DNA of 64,000 bases from Flavobacteriales bacterium (GCA_020635675.1 JACJZJ010000006.1:149196-213195); one strand, 5' to 3'. Numbered from the stretch's first letter, positions 16,865 through 26,286 are shown. The notes: a model not told the origin generated them from the letters alone. Made by a program: numbers and translations.

Positions 16865-18769
16865 TCAGGCTCCGCCCAGCAGGGGAAAACCTCGGAGGAT
16901 CAGAGATAGGTCCTGCAGGGCCCGGTAATCCTTGGCATAGGCCAGGTTCACGCGTTCGACCATTTGTGGCCCCCCCGCGACACCTTCGACCAGGAGCGGG
17001 TCGATCACACCGTGCCGGAGGCGGGGAAGCCTTTCTTCAGGACCGGTGGGGCCGTGATATCCGACCCAGGTGCGTTCACCGGTCAGCACGCGGCCGATGT
17101 TGCGCAGGAATTCGCTTTTGCGGTGGACGAACCAGATCCCGATCGGTGCACTGACGGCGAGAAGAAGTGCCATTGCCAGGTCGACGATCCGTTTCAACCG
17201 GCGGGAAGAGGCGTTCTGGACGCTGTGGTTCGGCAGGATATATAGGTCCTGAAGGCTCTCGATGCTGCTCGGGCCGATGATGGAGCCGTGATCCGGCTGA
17301 GCGACCTTGAACGCGACGCCGGTATCACGAAAGCTCTCCATGGCGGTGATGATCGTGCCCCAGGGTAGGTCTTTGGCGCACAGCACCAGTTCATCATACC
17401 GGCCTTCGGTCACCATGCGTCGCAAGCGCCGGGCGGCCTGGGGCGTGGCAAGGTTCTCCGCTCCCACGATCCGTTGGCGTGCAAGACCGTAGTGGGTTTG
17501 CCAGAGGAGGGCCATCACCGCATTCGCTTCTTCCGTCGTGCCGACAGCGATCACCCGACGGCGGTCGAACGGACGCAATGCATATCCCCGCACATGAAGT
17601 GCATGCAGGAGCAGGCGGGTAGCCGTCAACAACGCGGCCAGCATCATACCTCCGAGCAGGACCACCCCGACGTCAAGCCCTCCGGTCCGGAACAGCATCC
17701 AGCCGACCCCGAGGGCCATGGTGGCCAGTACGCCCCGCAACATGTTGTCGAGCCGGACGGGTTTGTCGTAGCCGCCGAACAACGCCTGGACGAGCACGAC
17801 CAAGGCGCTGACGAGCCAGGGTCCAACAGGTCGCGGACCCATGCCGCCCGTGCGCACCAACAGAAGGTAGGCCGCCACCAGCCCAAGCCCGTCCAACATC
17901 GGCAGGATGGCCCGGATCAGGAACCGTGCAAGTATGGCGCCCGTCGCGCTGAGGTAGATGCTTCCTGCGATCAGCCAACTGAACAGATCGGGCCGTTTTC
18001 GCGTGAAGTGCTTTCGCGCGAAAATGGCCATGGCGTTGTAGAACACGAAGACATAGTTCACACTGCTCTTCTTGGTGCTCTCCCCCTTGTAGTGAAGGAT
18101 ACGCGCCTCCGGGAAGTAGTAGTTCTCGAAACCCCCGAGGTTGATGCGATAGCTCAGATCGATGTCCTCACCGTACATGAAAAAGTGCTCATCGAGAAGG
18201 CCCACGCGATCGAGGGTCGCCCGGCGTAGGAACATGCACGCGCCCGACAGGATCTGGATCCGTGCCGTGGTGTTCTCCGGCATGTGCCCCAGATGGTAGC
18301 GTCCGAACAATCGGCTTTTCGGGAAGAGACGCGCCAGCCCGATGATCTTGAAGAACGCCACCTGTGGTGTCGGCAGCCCGCGTTTGCTCTCAGGAAGGAA
18401 GCGCCCCGTGCCGTCGATCATCTTCACCCCGAGCCCGCCGGCATCCGGGTGAGCGTCCATGAAGTCGATGACCTTGCGAAAGACGTCCTCGCCCACGATC
18501 GTGTCCGGGTTCAACAGCAGCACATAGCGTCCCTGCGTTTGCCGGATGGCCTGATTGTTCGCGCGACTGAAGCCCACGTTCTCCTTGTTCATGATCAGCC
18601 GCACCTCCGGGAACCGCTCCTGCACCATGGCCACGCTGCCGTCCGAGCTCTGGTTGTCCACCACGAACACCTCGCCCGCGATCCCCGCCATCGCCGCCCG
18701 CACGGACCGCAGACATTGCTCCAGGTAGGAGCGGACATTGTAGTTGACGATGATGACGGAAAGTTCCAT
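16865..18769 (-). CDS. GT2 glycosyltransferase fused to a degenerate polyprenyl-glycosylphosphotransferase
   Basis: A 634-residue protein. Residues 1-255 are a WbbL-like family 2 glycosyltransferase: SVIIVNYN, VVDNQSSDGS, LLLNPDT (Asp89) and FFMYGEDIDLSYR (Glu201-Asp202). Hydrophobic spans fill about 265-395. Residues 402-515 are Rossmann-like (VIAVGTTEEANAV), the domain that precedes the sugar-transferase domain in exopolysaccharide glycosylphosphotransferases. Residues 520-634 start like that enzyme (RRLKRIVDLAMALLLAVSAP) but jump to ERTWVGYHG, skipping the catalytic core. So the second half is probably not catalytic. The ATG at 18769 is chosen; one at 18790, overlapping the recR stop, would add seven residues. 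Confidence 0.83.
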   Translation of the reverse strand: MELSVIIVNYNVRSYLEQCLRSVRAAMAGIAGEVFVVDNQSSDGSVAMVQERFPEVRLIMNKENVGFSRANNQAIRQTQGRYVLLLNPDTIVGEDVFRKVIDFMDAHPDAGGLGVKMIDGTGRFLPESKRGLPTPQVAFFKIIGLARLFPKSRLFGRYHLGHMPENTTARIQILSGACMFLRRATLDRVGLLDEHFFMYGEDIDLSYRINLGGFENYYFPEARILHYKGESTKKSSVNYVFVFYNAMAIFARKHFTRKRPDLFSWLIAGSIYLSATGAILARFLIRAILPMLDGLGLVAAYLLLVRTGGMGPRPVGPWLVSALVVLVQALFGGYDKPVRLDNMLRGVLATMALGVGWMLFRTGGLDVGVVLLGGMMLAALLTATRLLLHALHVRGYALRPFDRRRVIAVGTTEEANAVMALLWQTHYGLARQRIVGAENLATPQAARRLRRMVTEGRYDELVLCAKDLPWGTIITAMESFRDTGVAFKVAQPDHGSIIGPSSIESLQDLYILPNHSVQNASSRRLKRIVDLAMALLLAVSAPIGIWFVHRKSEFLRNIGRVLTGERTWVGYHGPTGPEERLPRLRHGVIDPLLVEGVAGGPQMVERVNLAYAKDYRALQDLSLILRGFPLLGGA

Positions 18770-18789
18770 GGGCAGCTGGTCGTGGTGCA

Positions 18790-19407
18790 TCAGCGCCTGA
18801 CGGCTTCCTCGTAGGGTTTGCGATCCATGATGCTGCGCCCGAGCGTCAATTCGTCCACATGCTCAAGGTCGCCGCCGACGCTGATCCCTCGTGCGATCAC
18901 GCTGACCCGGATACCGCGTTCACCGAGCCGCTTGTTCAGGAAGAACGAAGTGGTGTCGCCTTCCAGGGTGGCGCTCAACGCCAGGATCACCTCTTCTACG
19001 CCACCCTCCGCCACGCGCTCGAGCAATCGGGCGATCTGCAGGTCCTCGGGACCCACGCCGTCCATCGGGCTGATCACTCCGCCGAGCACGTGATAGAGGC
19101 CCTTGAACCGATGCGTGTTCTCGATGGCGATCACCGCACTGATGTCCTCCACCACGCAGATCGTCCCGCGTTCGCGGCCCGGGGCGCTGCAGATCTCGCA
19201 GACAGGCCGATCGCTGATGTTGCAGCAGGTCGAACAATACTGGATCTCGTCGCGCATGCGGCGCACGGCCTCTGTGAAACGGTGCACCGCCGCTCCGTCA
19301 CGGCGCAGGAGGTCCAGCGCCATGCGCATGGCCGTACGGCGCCCAATGCCGGGAAGCGTGGACAATTGGTCCACGGCGTTCTCCAACAGCACGGAGGAGA
19401 GGGGCAT
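18790..19407 (-). CDS. recR: Recombination mediator RecR
   Basis: A 205-residue protein that with RecO loads RecA on gapped DNA. It has the N-terminal helix-hairpin-helix (LSTLPGIGRRTAMRMAL), the four-cysteine zinc finger (CSTCCNISDRPVCEIC), the Toprim domain (CVVEDISAVIAIE, then ALSATLEGDTTSFFL) and the C-terminal Walker-like ISVGGDLEHVDELTLGRSI. Full length. The ATG at 19407 lies four bases after a TACATTTG promoter box. Confidence 0.97.
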   Translation of the reverse strand: MPLSSVLLENAVDQLSTLPGIGRRTAMRMALDLLRRDGAAVHRFTEAVRRMRDEIQYCSTCCNISDRPVCEICSAPGRERGTICVVEDISAVIAIENTHRFKGLYHVLGGVISPMDGVGPEDLQIARLLERVAEGGVEEVILALSATLEGDTTSFFLNKRLGERGIRVSVIARGISVGGDLEHVDELTLGRSIMDRKPYEEAVRR

Positions 19408-19411
19408 GCGG

Positions 19412-19419
19412 CAAATGTA
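19412..19419 (-). promoter_or_regulatory. TAnnTTTG promoter box (TACATTTG) abutting recR
   Basis: Exact match on the minus strand ending four bases before the recR ATG. Transcription should start at or inside the first codon, so the mRNA would have no leader. Confidence 0.5.
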
Positions 19420-19466
19420 GCCGAGCGTCGGGTGGGGCCATCCTCCGGGGAACGGTGCCGCCGTGT

Positions 19467-19955
19467 TCAACGCGGGTAGGCCTCGAGCAGGGCCCGCATC
19501 TCCTCCGTACGCAGTTCGGTCAATCGGCGAACTTCGTTCATGAACATCACCGCACCGGTGGTGGTCACGTAGCCACCGTATGTGCTCCGGCAATGCGCAT
19601 CCCGATAGGCTCTCCACGCGGCCTGCAGGTCGTCGAACGTCCGCAACAGCGTGTCATCATGCAGCGCGATGATCCGGACGCGGAGCTGGTCGTGCACTGT
19701 TCTCAACACCGAGTCCGCTTCCTGCAGCTGCAGGTTCGCGCGGACGCGATCGTAGAAGGTGACCGAACCATCGTTCGGAATGCTGTCCAGATCGACCGGG
19801 TGTTCGTAGTAACCCTGCAGATAGGGTTCGTTCCTCAGGTGCTGCAGGTCGCCCTGCGCGTTCGCGGCCAGGTACGGAATGATCCCGCCCGATGCGCCGA
19901 TCGCCCAGCGGAGCCATCTCCGCGTGCCGTATCGTTCGCCGTTCCTTGCGCTCAT
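19467..19955 (-). CDS. LprI-like (DUF1311) secreted protein
   Basis: A 162-residue protein. The N-terminus is basic (RNGERYGTRRW) followed by a hydrophobic stretch ending at AANAQG, a likely signal sequence. Residues 75-155 fit the lysozyme-inhibitor LprI / DUF1311 pattern: LQEADSVLRTVHDQL, then LQAAWRAYRDAHC and RRLTELRTEEMR. Homologues bind or block lysozyme in some bacteria; that role is not shown here. The start overlaps the stop of the upstream membrane glycosyltransferase (ATGA at 19952-19955). Confidence 0.72.
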   Translation of the reverse strand: MSARNGERYGTRRWLRWAIGASGGIIPYLAANAQGDLQHLRNEPYLQGYYEHPVDLDSIPNDGSVTFYDRVRANLQLQEADSVLRTVHDQLRVRIIALHDDTLLRTFDDLQAAWRAYRDAHCRSTYGGYVTTTGAVMFMNEVRRLTELRTEEMRALLEAYPR

Positions 19956-21253
19956 GACGTAACGGACCTCCGCCGAGCGCGCAACTCCAGGGTCCATTGT
20001 TGAGCTGCCAGCAGGATGAAGAAGGGTTCGGCGTAGTAACGCCAACGGTATCCTACGAAGTAGACCTGGTCCAGCAGCACCACGGCGATCAAGGGGCTCA
20101 ACAAAAGCCACGTCTCCGCGGACCAACGTCGGCGCGCGGCCGCCAATAGCAGTCCGGTCAGAAAGAGTCCATGAACGGCAGCGGTCACCGCGTTCCATCC
20201 ACCGCCCTCGTTCCGCGGTGCGAACAACAGGGCCAATTTGCGCAAGGCCAGTCGGGCCTCCTTCCCCGGGTTCTCCCTGATCCAACGCCAGGCGAACGCG
20301 CGGCGTGCCTGGCCTTCCTCGTATTCGTTCATCCCATCGAGGCCGGGGACCATTTCGCGGGAATAGCGCGCATAGGAGCTGTTCGGATCCTGCCAATCCC
20401 CCCACCAGCTGCCCCGGGCCAGATCGTTGTGGCCTTGCATCATCTCATACCCCGATTGATCGGCGAGAAAGGCATGGCCGAACAAGGCCCGGTTCTTCAC
20501 CAGCGAGGGCACGAGGATCGCACCTAGTAACAAGGTGCTGATCGACGCGGTGACCAGCAATGGCCGGACGACACCCCAACGGCCCTGGACGTGACGCGCC
20601 GCCGCGATCGCAGTGATGAAAAGCACGCCGTACACCGGAACGAGCTGATAGCGCAGGGCACAGGACACAGCTATCGCGGTGGATATCAGCACCGTTCGTC
20701 CGAGCGACCACGGACCGGCCGAACGCACCATCACGAACAGACCGTGGAAAACGATCACCAGCATGGGCAACACCAGCTTCTCGTAGTTGAAAAGGTTGCC
20801 GATATGAATGAGGTTGGAGGGGTAGAGGGCATAGACCGTGGTAGCGACGAGCGCAGGCCCGCGAGGCACGGCCAGTTGGAGCAGGAGGTCGAACAGGAAC
20901 GGAATCGAGGCGATGAACACGGCCACTGCCAGGAACTGATAGATGGTGATGTAGGTCTTTTTCGCGACGCCCGCCCGGATCAGGGTCGAATAGAGGAACA
21001 CGGTGGTGCTGCCGTGGAAAGCCGTGGGTGCGCCATTGATGGTGTAGCCGAGCCCGGCATCGAAGTTCTGCGCGATCCGGTAGTTCCGTTCCTCGTCCGG
21101 TCGGAGCGTATCGAATCGCCCCTCGGTGAACAGCAGGAACAATTTGATGGCCAGCACGCTGGCCATGAGCAATCGGACCGAACGGTCCCGGAAGGGTAGG
21201 GGCCGCCCCGGGTCAAGCTCATCGTACGGTCGGTGCCATTCCCTGGTCATCAT
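19952..21253 (-). CDS. Multipass membrane glycosyltransferase-like protein (GT39/GT-C type)
   Basis: About 433 residues with roughly ten hydrophobic spans (for example LLMASVLAIKLFLLF near 33, IYQFLAVAVFIASIPFLFDLLLQLAV, and GLFLTGLLLAAA near the end). After the first span comes a soluble loop with FDTLRPDEERNYRIAQNFDAGLGYTING, carrying the acidic DE pair typical of GT-C enzymes that use polyprenyl-phosphate sugars. Later loops contain WGDWQDPNSSYARYSREM. Substrate unknown. Start taken at the first of two tandem ATGs (21253, 21250). It shares an ATGA overlap with the LprI-like gene. Confidence 0.72.
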   Translation of the reverse strand: MMTREWHRPYDELDPGRPLPFRDRSVRLLMASVLAIKLFLLFTEGRFDTLRPDEERNYRIAQNFDAGLGYTINGAPTAFHGSTTVFLYSTLIRAGVAKKTYITIYQFLAVAVFIASIPFLFDLLLQLAVPRGPALVATTVYALYPSNLIHIGNLFNYEKLVLPMLVIVFHGLFVMVRSAGPWSLGRTVLISTAIAVSCALRYQLVPVYGVLFITAIAAARHVQGRWGVVRPLLVTASISTLLLGAILVPSLVKNRALFGHAFLADQSGYEMMQGHNDLARGSWWGDWQDPNSSYARYSREMVPGLDGMNEYEEGQARRAFAWRWIRENPGKEARLALRKLALLFAPRNEGGGWNAVTAAVHGLFLTGLLLAAARRRWSAETWLLLSPLIAVVLLDQVYFVGYRWRYYAEPFFILLAAQQWTLELRARRRSVTS

Positions 21254-21354
21254 AAGCGACTCTCGTTCAAAGGTCCGGCGGAATTCGAGACCTCCGTTGA
21301 CAACTCCTTCCCATATCGTGGACGTCAAACGACCACCCTCCCCATCTTGCGCCC

Positions 21355-22818
21355 ATGAGCCCTGCGCTGATCGTGGTGGTGGTCCTGGCCTACTTCGGTC
21401 TGCTGTACGGCATCAGCGTGTGGACGAGCCGCGGCGCGGGCAACGCGGCGTTCTTCCTCGGGGAGCGGCGCAGTCCGTGGTACGTGGTGGCCTTCGGCAT
21501 GATCGGCGCCTCGCTCAGTGGCGTCACCTTCATCAGCGTGCCCGGCTGGGTGGGCGACAGCCAGTTCAGCTACATGCAGATGGTGCTGGGCTACCTGCCC
21601 GGCTACGCGGTGATCGCCCTGGTGCTGATGCCGCTGTACTACCGCCTTCAGCTTACCAGCATCTACGGCTACCTCGGCGACCGCTTCGGCCGCTGGAGCT
21701 ACCGCACCGGCGCAGGGTTCTTCCTGCTGAGCCGCAGCCTGGGCAGCGCCGCGCGGCTGTATCTGGTGGCCGTGGTGCTGCAGTTCACCGTGTTCGACGC
21801 CTGGGGCGTGCCTTTCATCGCCACCGTGGTGGCCACCGTGGTGTTCATCTGGCTGTACACCCACCGCGGCGGTATCCGCACGATCATCTGGACCGATACC
21901 CTGCAGACGCTCTTCATGCTATTGGCCGTGGTGTTCACCGTGGTGCTGCTGGGCCGTGCGCTCGGCTGGGATTTCAGCGATGCCGTGCGGCACGTGCGGG
22001 ACAGCCCCTTCAGCCGGGTGTTCTTCTTCGACGACGCCAACTCGCCGAAGTTCTTCTGGAAGCAGTTCCTCGCCGGCATGTTCATCGCCATCGCCATGAC
22101 GGGGCTGGACCAGGACATGATGCAGAAGAACCTCAGCTGCCGCAACATCCGTGAGGCGCAGAAGAACATGTTCAGCTTCTGCGTGGTGCTGGTGGTGGTG
22201 AACGCCTTCTTCCTCGGCCTGGGCGCGCTGCTGTACATGTACGTGGAACGGACGGGGATCGCCCTGCCCGATCAGGCGGACCAACTGTATCCCATGCTGG
22301 CGACCAATGGCACCCTGCCCATGGTGGTGGGCGTGCTCTTCATCCTCGGCCTGATCGCCGCGGCCTACAGCAGTGCCGACAGCGCCCTCACCGCCCTGAC
22401 CACCAGTGTGTGCGTGGACGTGCTCGACATCGAACACCGGCCGGAGGCGGAACGCGAACCGTTGCGCAAACGCGTGCATGTGATCATGAGCGCGGTGCTG
22501 GTGCTGCTGATCATGGGCTACCGCGCCTTCAACGATGCCAGCGTGATCAGGACGGTGTTCATCGTGGCGGGCTACACCTATGGTCCGCTATTGGGGCTCT
22601 ATGCCTTCGGGCTGCTGACGAAGTGGAAGGTCCAGGACAAGCTGGTGCCGCTCGTGTGCATCCTGGCGCCTATCCTAACGTTCGTGCTCGACCGGTACAG
22701 CGTGGAACTGTTCAACGGTTACAAGTTCGGATTCGAGCTGCTGCTGGTGAACGGTGGGCTGACGTTCCTGGGATTGGTGGGGGCGAGGGGAGGGGGTAAG
22801 CTGAAAGCTGACCATTGA
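21355..22818 (+). CDS. Sodium:solute symporter (SSS family)
   Basis: A 487-residue inner-membrane transporter with about 13 spans. SSS hallmarks: RSPWYVVAFGMIGASLSGVTFI with the Na+-site serine/threonine region, GYLPGYAVIALVLMPLYYRL, SIYGYLGDRFG, and GLIAAAYSSADSALTALTT (TM8-like Na+ site). Solute cannot be told. Codon third positions are even richer in G/C than neighbours. The last codons run into a purine-rich stretch and a short duplicated 'gaaagctgaaag' motif at 22798-22838 between this gene and suhB. Confidence 0.92.
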   Translation: MSPALIVVVVLAYFGLLYGISVWTSRGAGNAAFFLGERRSPWYVVAFGMIGASLSGVTFISVPGWVGDSQFSYMQMVLGYLPGYAVIALVLMPLYYRLQLTSIYGYLGDRFGRWSYRTGAGFFLLSRSLGSAARLYLVAVVLQFTVFDAWGVPFIATVVATVVFIWLYTHRGGIRTIIWTDTLQTLFMLLAVVFTVVLLGRALGWDFSDAVRHVRDSPFSRVFFFDDANSPKFFWKQFLAGMFIAIAMTGLDQDMMQKNLSCRNIREAQKNMFSFCVVLVVVNAFFLGLGALLYMYVERTGIALPDQADQLYPMLATNGTLPMVVGVLFILGLIAAAYSSADSALTALTTSVCVDVLDIEHRPEAEREPLRKRVHVIMSAVLVLLIMGYRAFNDASVIRTVFIVAGYTYGPLLGLYAFGLLTKWKVQDKLVPLVCILAPILTFVLDRYSVELFNGYKFGFELLLVNGGLTFLGLVGARGGGKLKADH

Positions 22819-22880
22819 AACGGGAAAGCTGAAAGTTGCAACGGGAGTGGGAGTGGTGTGTGCGGACCGCTGACCTCCAC

Positions 22881-23681
22881 CTAAGCGTCCTGCCGCGCCC
22901 AGTTCCGGGCGATCACCTCCAGCAGTTCATCGTGGATGGCACTGTTGCTGGCGACGATCTCCTCATCGAAGAGCGGGTCCTTGCTGGGTCGAAAGCCACT
23001 GACCCGACCGCCTGCTTCCCGCACCAAAAGCACCCCGGCCGCGACATCCCAGCTGTTCAATCCATACTCGTAGAAGGCCTCGAAGCGCCCACACGCCACG
23101 TAGGCGAGATCGGCGGCGGCACTGCCCAGACGACGGATGCCCCGCGTGCGATGCATCAACTCGCGCAACAAGTCCATGTATTCACTTTCGTAGCCGAAAT
23201 CGTCATACGGGAATCCCGTCGCGAGGAGGCTCTCTTGAAGGTGCCTTCGTTCGCTCACCCGGATGGGGCTCCCGTTCAGGAACGCGCCACCTCCTTTCCA
23301 GGCCGTGAAAAGCTCATCACGGGTCACCTCATGCACGATACCCAGCAGTGGTTCGGCTCCATCGACCAGCGCGATGCTGATGCAGTAGCAGGGCACTCCA
23401 TGCACGAAGTTGGTCGTGCCGTCCAGTGGGTCGATCACCCAGTTGGACCGTACTCCCCGCTCTCCGGAGCCTTCCTCCGCGATGAAGCCGGCCTCGGGCA
23501 GCAGTTTCCCCAATGCGGCCACCAGACGGTCCTCAGCGGCGTGGTCCACATGGGTCACCAGATTGTTCGCGCTCTTGGTGTTCACACCCGCCTCCGTCAG
23601 TTTGCCGGCCTCGCCGCGGATGAACGCGGCCACGTCGACGCAGATGTGTTCGACCTCACGGGTCAGGTGTTCGAGGTCCAT
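22881..23681 (-). CDS. suhB: Inositol monophosphatase family protein (SuhB-like)
   Basis: A 266-residue Mg2+-dependent phosphatase. Motifs: EEGSG (metal ligand Glu, near residue 68), WVIDPLDGTTNFVHG (Asp, Asp), and GLNSWDVAAGVLLVREAGG near the C-terminus. Substrates could be myo-inositol 1-phosphate or other sugar phosphates. The ATG at 23681 lies inside the end of lgt, an overlap of 26 bases. Confidence 0.93.
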   Translation of the reverse strand: MDLEHLTREVEHICVDVAAFIRGEAGKLTEAGVNTKSANNLVTHVDHAAEDRLVAALGKLLPEAGFIAEEGSGERGVRSNWVIDPLDGTTNFVHGVPCYCISIALVDGAEPLLGIVHEVTRDELFTAWKGGGAFLNGSPIRVSERRHLQESLLATGFPYDDFGYESEYMDLLRELMHRTRGIRRLGSAAADLAYVACGRFEAFYEYGLNSWDVAAGVLLVREAGGRVSGFRPSKDPLFDEEIVASNSAIHDELLEVIARNWARQDA

Positions 23682-24840
23682 GTAGGGATGGGGTTGGGAG
23701 GCCCCGGCGGCGCAGCCACAGGAAGCCCGCCAGGCCAAGGATGAAAAGCAACGTGCTGATGATCTCCGCTTGCGTGACATTGCCGATCACGTGCACGTTC
23801 ACCCGGATCTTCTCGATCCAGAACCGCTCAAAGCCGTTCAACATCAGGTACACGGCGAAGAGCGTGCCCGGAGTGCGTAGGTGCTTGCGCAGCAGCCACA
23901 GTACACCGAAGAACAGCAGGCACGCGAGGATCTCGTACAGCGGTGTGGGGTATACCGGCGGCACGAGGTGCGTGCAGTACCCCGGAAAGCAGGTGCCGTC
24001 GGTGATGGGCTCGCCCACGCCGTTCACATTGTTCGGGTAATCATAGGACCAGAGCCATTGCGGGACCCAGGAGGGTGCATGGGCCGTGTTCACGATGCCC
24101 CAATCGCCATCACCCGCCACCTGGCACCCCATTCGTCCGACCGCATAGGCCAGCATGAGCCCGGGTGCGGCCGCGTCCATTCCGGCCAGGGCGGGGATCC
24201 CATGCCTGACGAAATAGCGGATCACCATTGCTCCACCGATGATCAATCCACCGTACATGGTGAGGCCGCTCATGATGTCGCGACCGCTCGGGTGTTGGAT
24301 GAAAGCGATGAACTGGTCCGGATTCTCCAGCCAGTGGAAGAGCTTGGCACCGACCAGTCCCCAGAGTGCTGCTGTCAGGGTGATGTTCCCAGCGTGCTCG
24401 GCGGGCTGCACGAGCATCGTCTCCACCTTGGGTTCATCGCGCCGTTCCTTGTGCTTGCGCCACCATCGGTAACCGGTCAGCAGGCCACCCAGTAGAATGC
24501 CACCGATGAAGCTGCCCTGGCCGCTCAGCAGGAAATGTTGCGGTTCCGCGGTGGCCTCCGCGAAATGCAAGGCGAGGTACAGGCCCTTCCACCCGACAAG
24601 GAAACCGACCAGGGCGTTCGTGAGCAGCTCACCGATGCTCGCCGGGGCGCCCACCAATACGCTCCGTTCCGTGGAGCGGAGCATGCCTTCCATGGTCTTC
24701 CGTCGCAGCTCCACGGCCAGGGTCCAGCTGGCGGCCACGAACGCCAGGGCCACGAAGAACCCGAAGCTGTTCACGAACTTCAGCACGGACAGGTCCAGAC
24801 CGAGCAGGTCGAGGAGCGCGTGGTAAAGGGTGGGATACAT
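23656..24840 (-). CDS. lgt: Prolipoprotein diacylglyceryl transferase Lgt (long Bacteroidota form)
   Basis: A 394-residue membrane enzyme that moves diacylglycerol from phosphatidylglycerol to the lipobox cysteine of prolipoproteins. Recognised by SGLTMYGGLIIGGAM, by the signature VGRMGCQVAGDGDWG in place of the classical GRxGNFxNGE, and by PLYEILACLLFFGVLW and LMLNGFERFWIEKIRVN near the C-terminus. Longer than the E. coli enzyme (291), with an insertion of charged residues (RKHKERRDEPKVE) near 140. Several lipoproteins in this window would be substrates. It follows mtaB by nine bases. Confidence 0.88.
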   Translation of the reverse strand: MYPTLYHALLDLLGLDLSVLKFVNSFGFFVALAFVAASWTLAVELRRKTMEGMLRSTERSVLVGAPASIGELLTNALVGFLVGWKGLYLALHFAEATAEPQHFLLSGQGSFIGGILLGGLLTGYRWWRKHKERRDEPKVETMLVQPAEHAGNITLTAALWGLVGAKLFHWLENPDQFIAFIQHPSGRDIMSGLTMYGGLIIGGAMVIRYFVRHGIPALAGMDAAAPGLMLAYAVGRMGCQVAGDGDWGIVNTAHAPSWVPQWLWSYDYPNNVNGVGEPITDGTCFPGYCTHLVPPVYPTPLYEILACLLFFGVLWLLRKHLRTPGTLFAVYLMLNGFERFWIEKIRVNVHVIGNVTQAEIISTLLFILGLAGFLWLRRRGLPTPSLHGPRTPDP

Positions 24841-24849
24841 GTTCGTGGA

Positions 24850-26217
24850 TCAGGGCTGGGTCAGGGAGGTGGAAGGGGATGCGGTGATCACCTCGGCATG
24901 ACGCGACAGGGGTGTACCTTGCATGTGGCCATTGCTGTCGATGCGTTCCATCCGGACGGGCACGATGCGACCGCCGAGATCCCGGTCGAACGGAAGCGAA
25001 GTACGGATGTAATTGTCGGTGGTTCCGAGCATCAGACCGTCGTGGTCCTCCGACTCGACGAGCACGGGTCGGATCCCCCCCAGGTGCCGCTCATAGTGTG
25101 CGCGCTGGAGTTCGTCGCTCAGCATGCGGAGTTGGCGGGTGCGCTGCCGACGGACCTCGACGGGAATGTTGTCGTCCATGCGAACGGCGGTGGTACCAGC
25201 CCTTTCGCTATACGTGAACACGTGGAGGTGGTCCACCGGCAGTTGCCGCAGGAAGGCATGCGTCTTTGCGAATTCGGGTTCCGTCTCGCCCGGTGTCCCG
25301 GTGATCACGTCCACGCCGACGCAGGCATGCGGCATCAGATGTTTGATGCGTAGCACGCGTTCGGCGTACAGGGCCGTATCGTAGCGACGACGCATGCGCT
25401 TCAGGACCAGGTCACTGCCGCTCTGCAGCGGCATGTGGAAATGGGGTACGAAGCGCTTGCTCCCGGCGACATGGTCGATGATGGCGTTGCTGCATAGGTC
25501 CGGCTCGATACTGCTGATCCGGAAGCGCGTGATGCCCTCCACATCCTCCAATGCGGTCATGAGCTCCAGGAGGGACTCGCCGTGCACCCGGCCGAAGTCG
25601 CCGATGTTCACGCCCGTGAGCACGATCTCCCGCACGCCCTCGTTGGCGATGCGGTGCGCCAATTCCACGATCTCCCGTATGGTTCCGCTCCTGCTGCGCC
25701 CGCGGGCCAGGGGAATGGTGCAGAAACTGCAGAAATAATCGCATCCGTCCTGGACCTTCAGGAAGGTGCGCGTCCTGTCGCCGTGGTTGTAGCTCGGGAT
25801 GAAGGTGGTGACCTTCTTGATGGGCGAATAGTGTACAACGCCGACCGGACCCTCTTGAACGTCCTTTGCGGTCAGGCGTTCAAGATGGCCCGCCAGGTCG
25901 AATTTCTCCTTGGCGCCGAGCACCAGGTCCACGCCCGGGATCTCGGCGATCTCGCGCGGTTTCAATTGGGCGTAACACCCGACCACGACGATGAAAGCCT
26001 CAGGATTGATGTTGCGGAAGCGACGCACATGTCTCCGGCATTCCTTGTCCGCGTTCTCCGTCACGCTGCAGGTGTTCAACACGAACACGTCGGGCCGTGC
26101 CTCGGGCCGCACGCGGGCATAGCCCGCATCCTCCAGCTTTCTTGCCAGGGTGCTGGTCTCGGCGAAGTTCAGCTTGCAGCCGAGGGTGTGGAAGGCGGCG
26201 GTGCGTTCGGTGCCCAT
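24850..26217 (-). CDS. mtaB: tRNA t6A37 methylthiotransferase MtaB
   Basis: A 455-residue radical-SAM enzyme that converts t6A to ms2t6A at tRNA position 37. N-terminal UPF0004 domain with cysteines in TLGCKLNFAE, NTCSVTENADKEC and VVGCYAQ; radical-SAM cluster CDYFCSFC; then LPVDHLHVFTYSERAGT; and a C-terminal TRAM-like domain (LVESEDHDGLMLGTTDNYIRT). The length and ALxxKLN-type start favour MtaB over MiaB. First of three leftward genes with lgt and suhB. Confidence 0.94.
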   Translation of the reverse strand: MGTERTAAFHTLGCKLNFAETSTLARKLEDAGYARVRPEARPDVFVLNTCSVTENADKECRRHVRRFRNINPEAFIVVVGCYAQLKPREIAEIPGVDLVLGAKEKFDLAGHLERLTAKDVQEGPVGVVHYSPIKKVTTFIPSYNHGDRTRTFLKVQDGCDYFCSFCTIPLARGRSRSGTIREIVELAHRIANEGVREIVLTGVNIGDFGRVHGESLLELMTALEDVEGITRFRISSIEPDLCSNAIIDHVAGSKRFVPHFHMPLQSGSDLVLKRMRRRYDTALYAERVLRIKHLMPHACVGVDVITGTPGETEPEFAKTHAFLRQLPVDHLHVFTYSERAGTTAVRMDDNIPVEVRRQRTRQLRMLSDELQRAHYERHLGGIRPVLVESEDHDGLMLGTTDNYIRTSLPFDRDLGGRIVPVRMERIDSNGHMQGTPLSRHAEVITASPSTSLTQP

Positions 26218-26286
26218 GCGTTGACGGCCCGGGGCGGAAAGGCAAGTGCGGTGCGCACATGGAACGTGCCTGCCGTCCAGGGTCCG

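Noticed and set aside
21297..21319. TTGACA followed by TATCGT upstream of the Na+ symporter
   Set aside because: Spacing is 11 bases, not 17, and Bacteroidota use TTG/TAnnTTTG; chance match.
22798..22838. Two copies of a 'gaaagctgaaag' motif after the symporter
   Set aside because: Just two imperfect copies; no array, no inverted arms, no sign of a mobile element.
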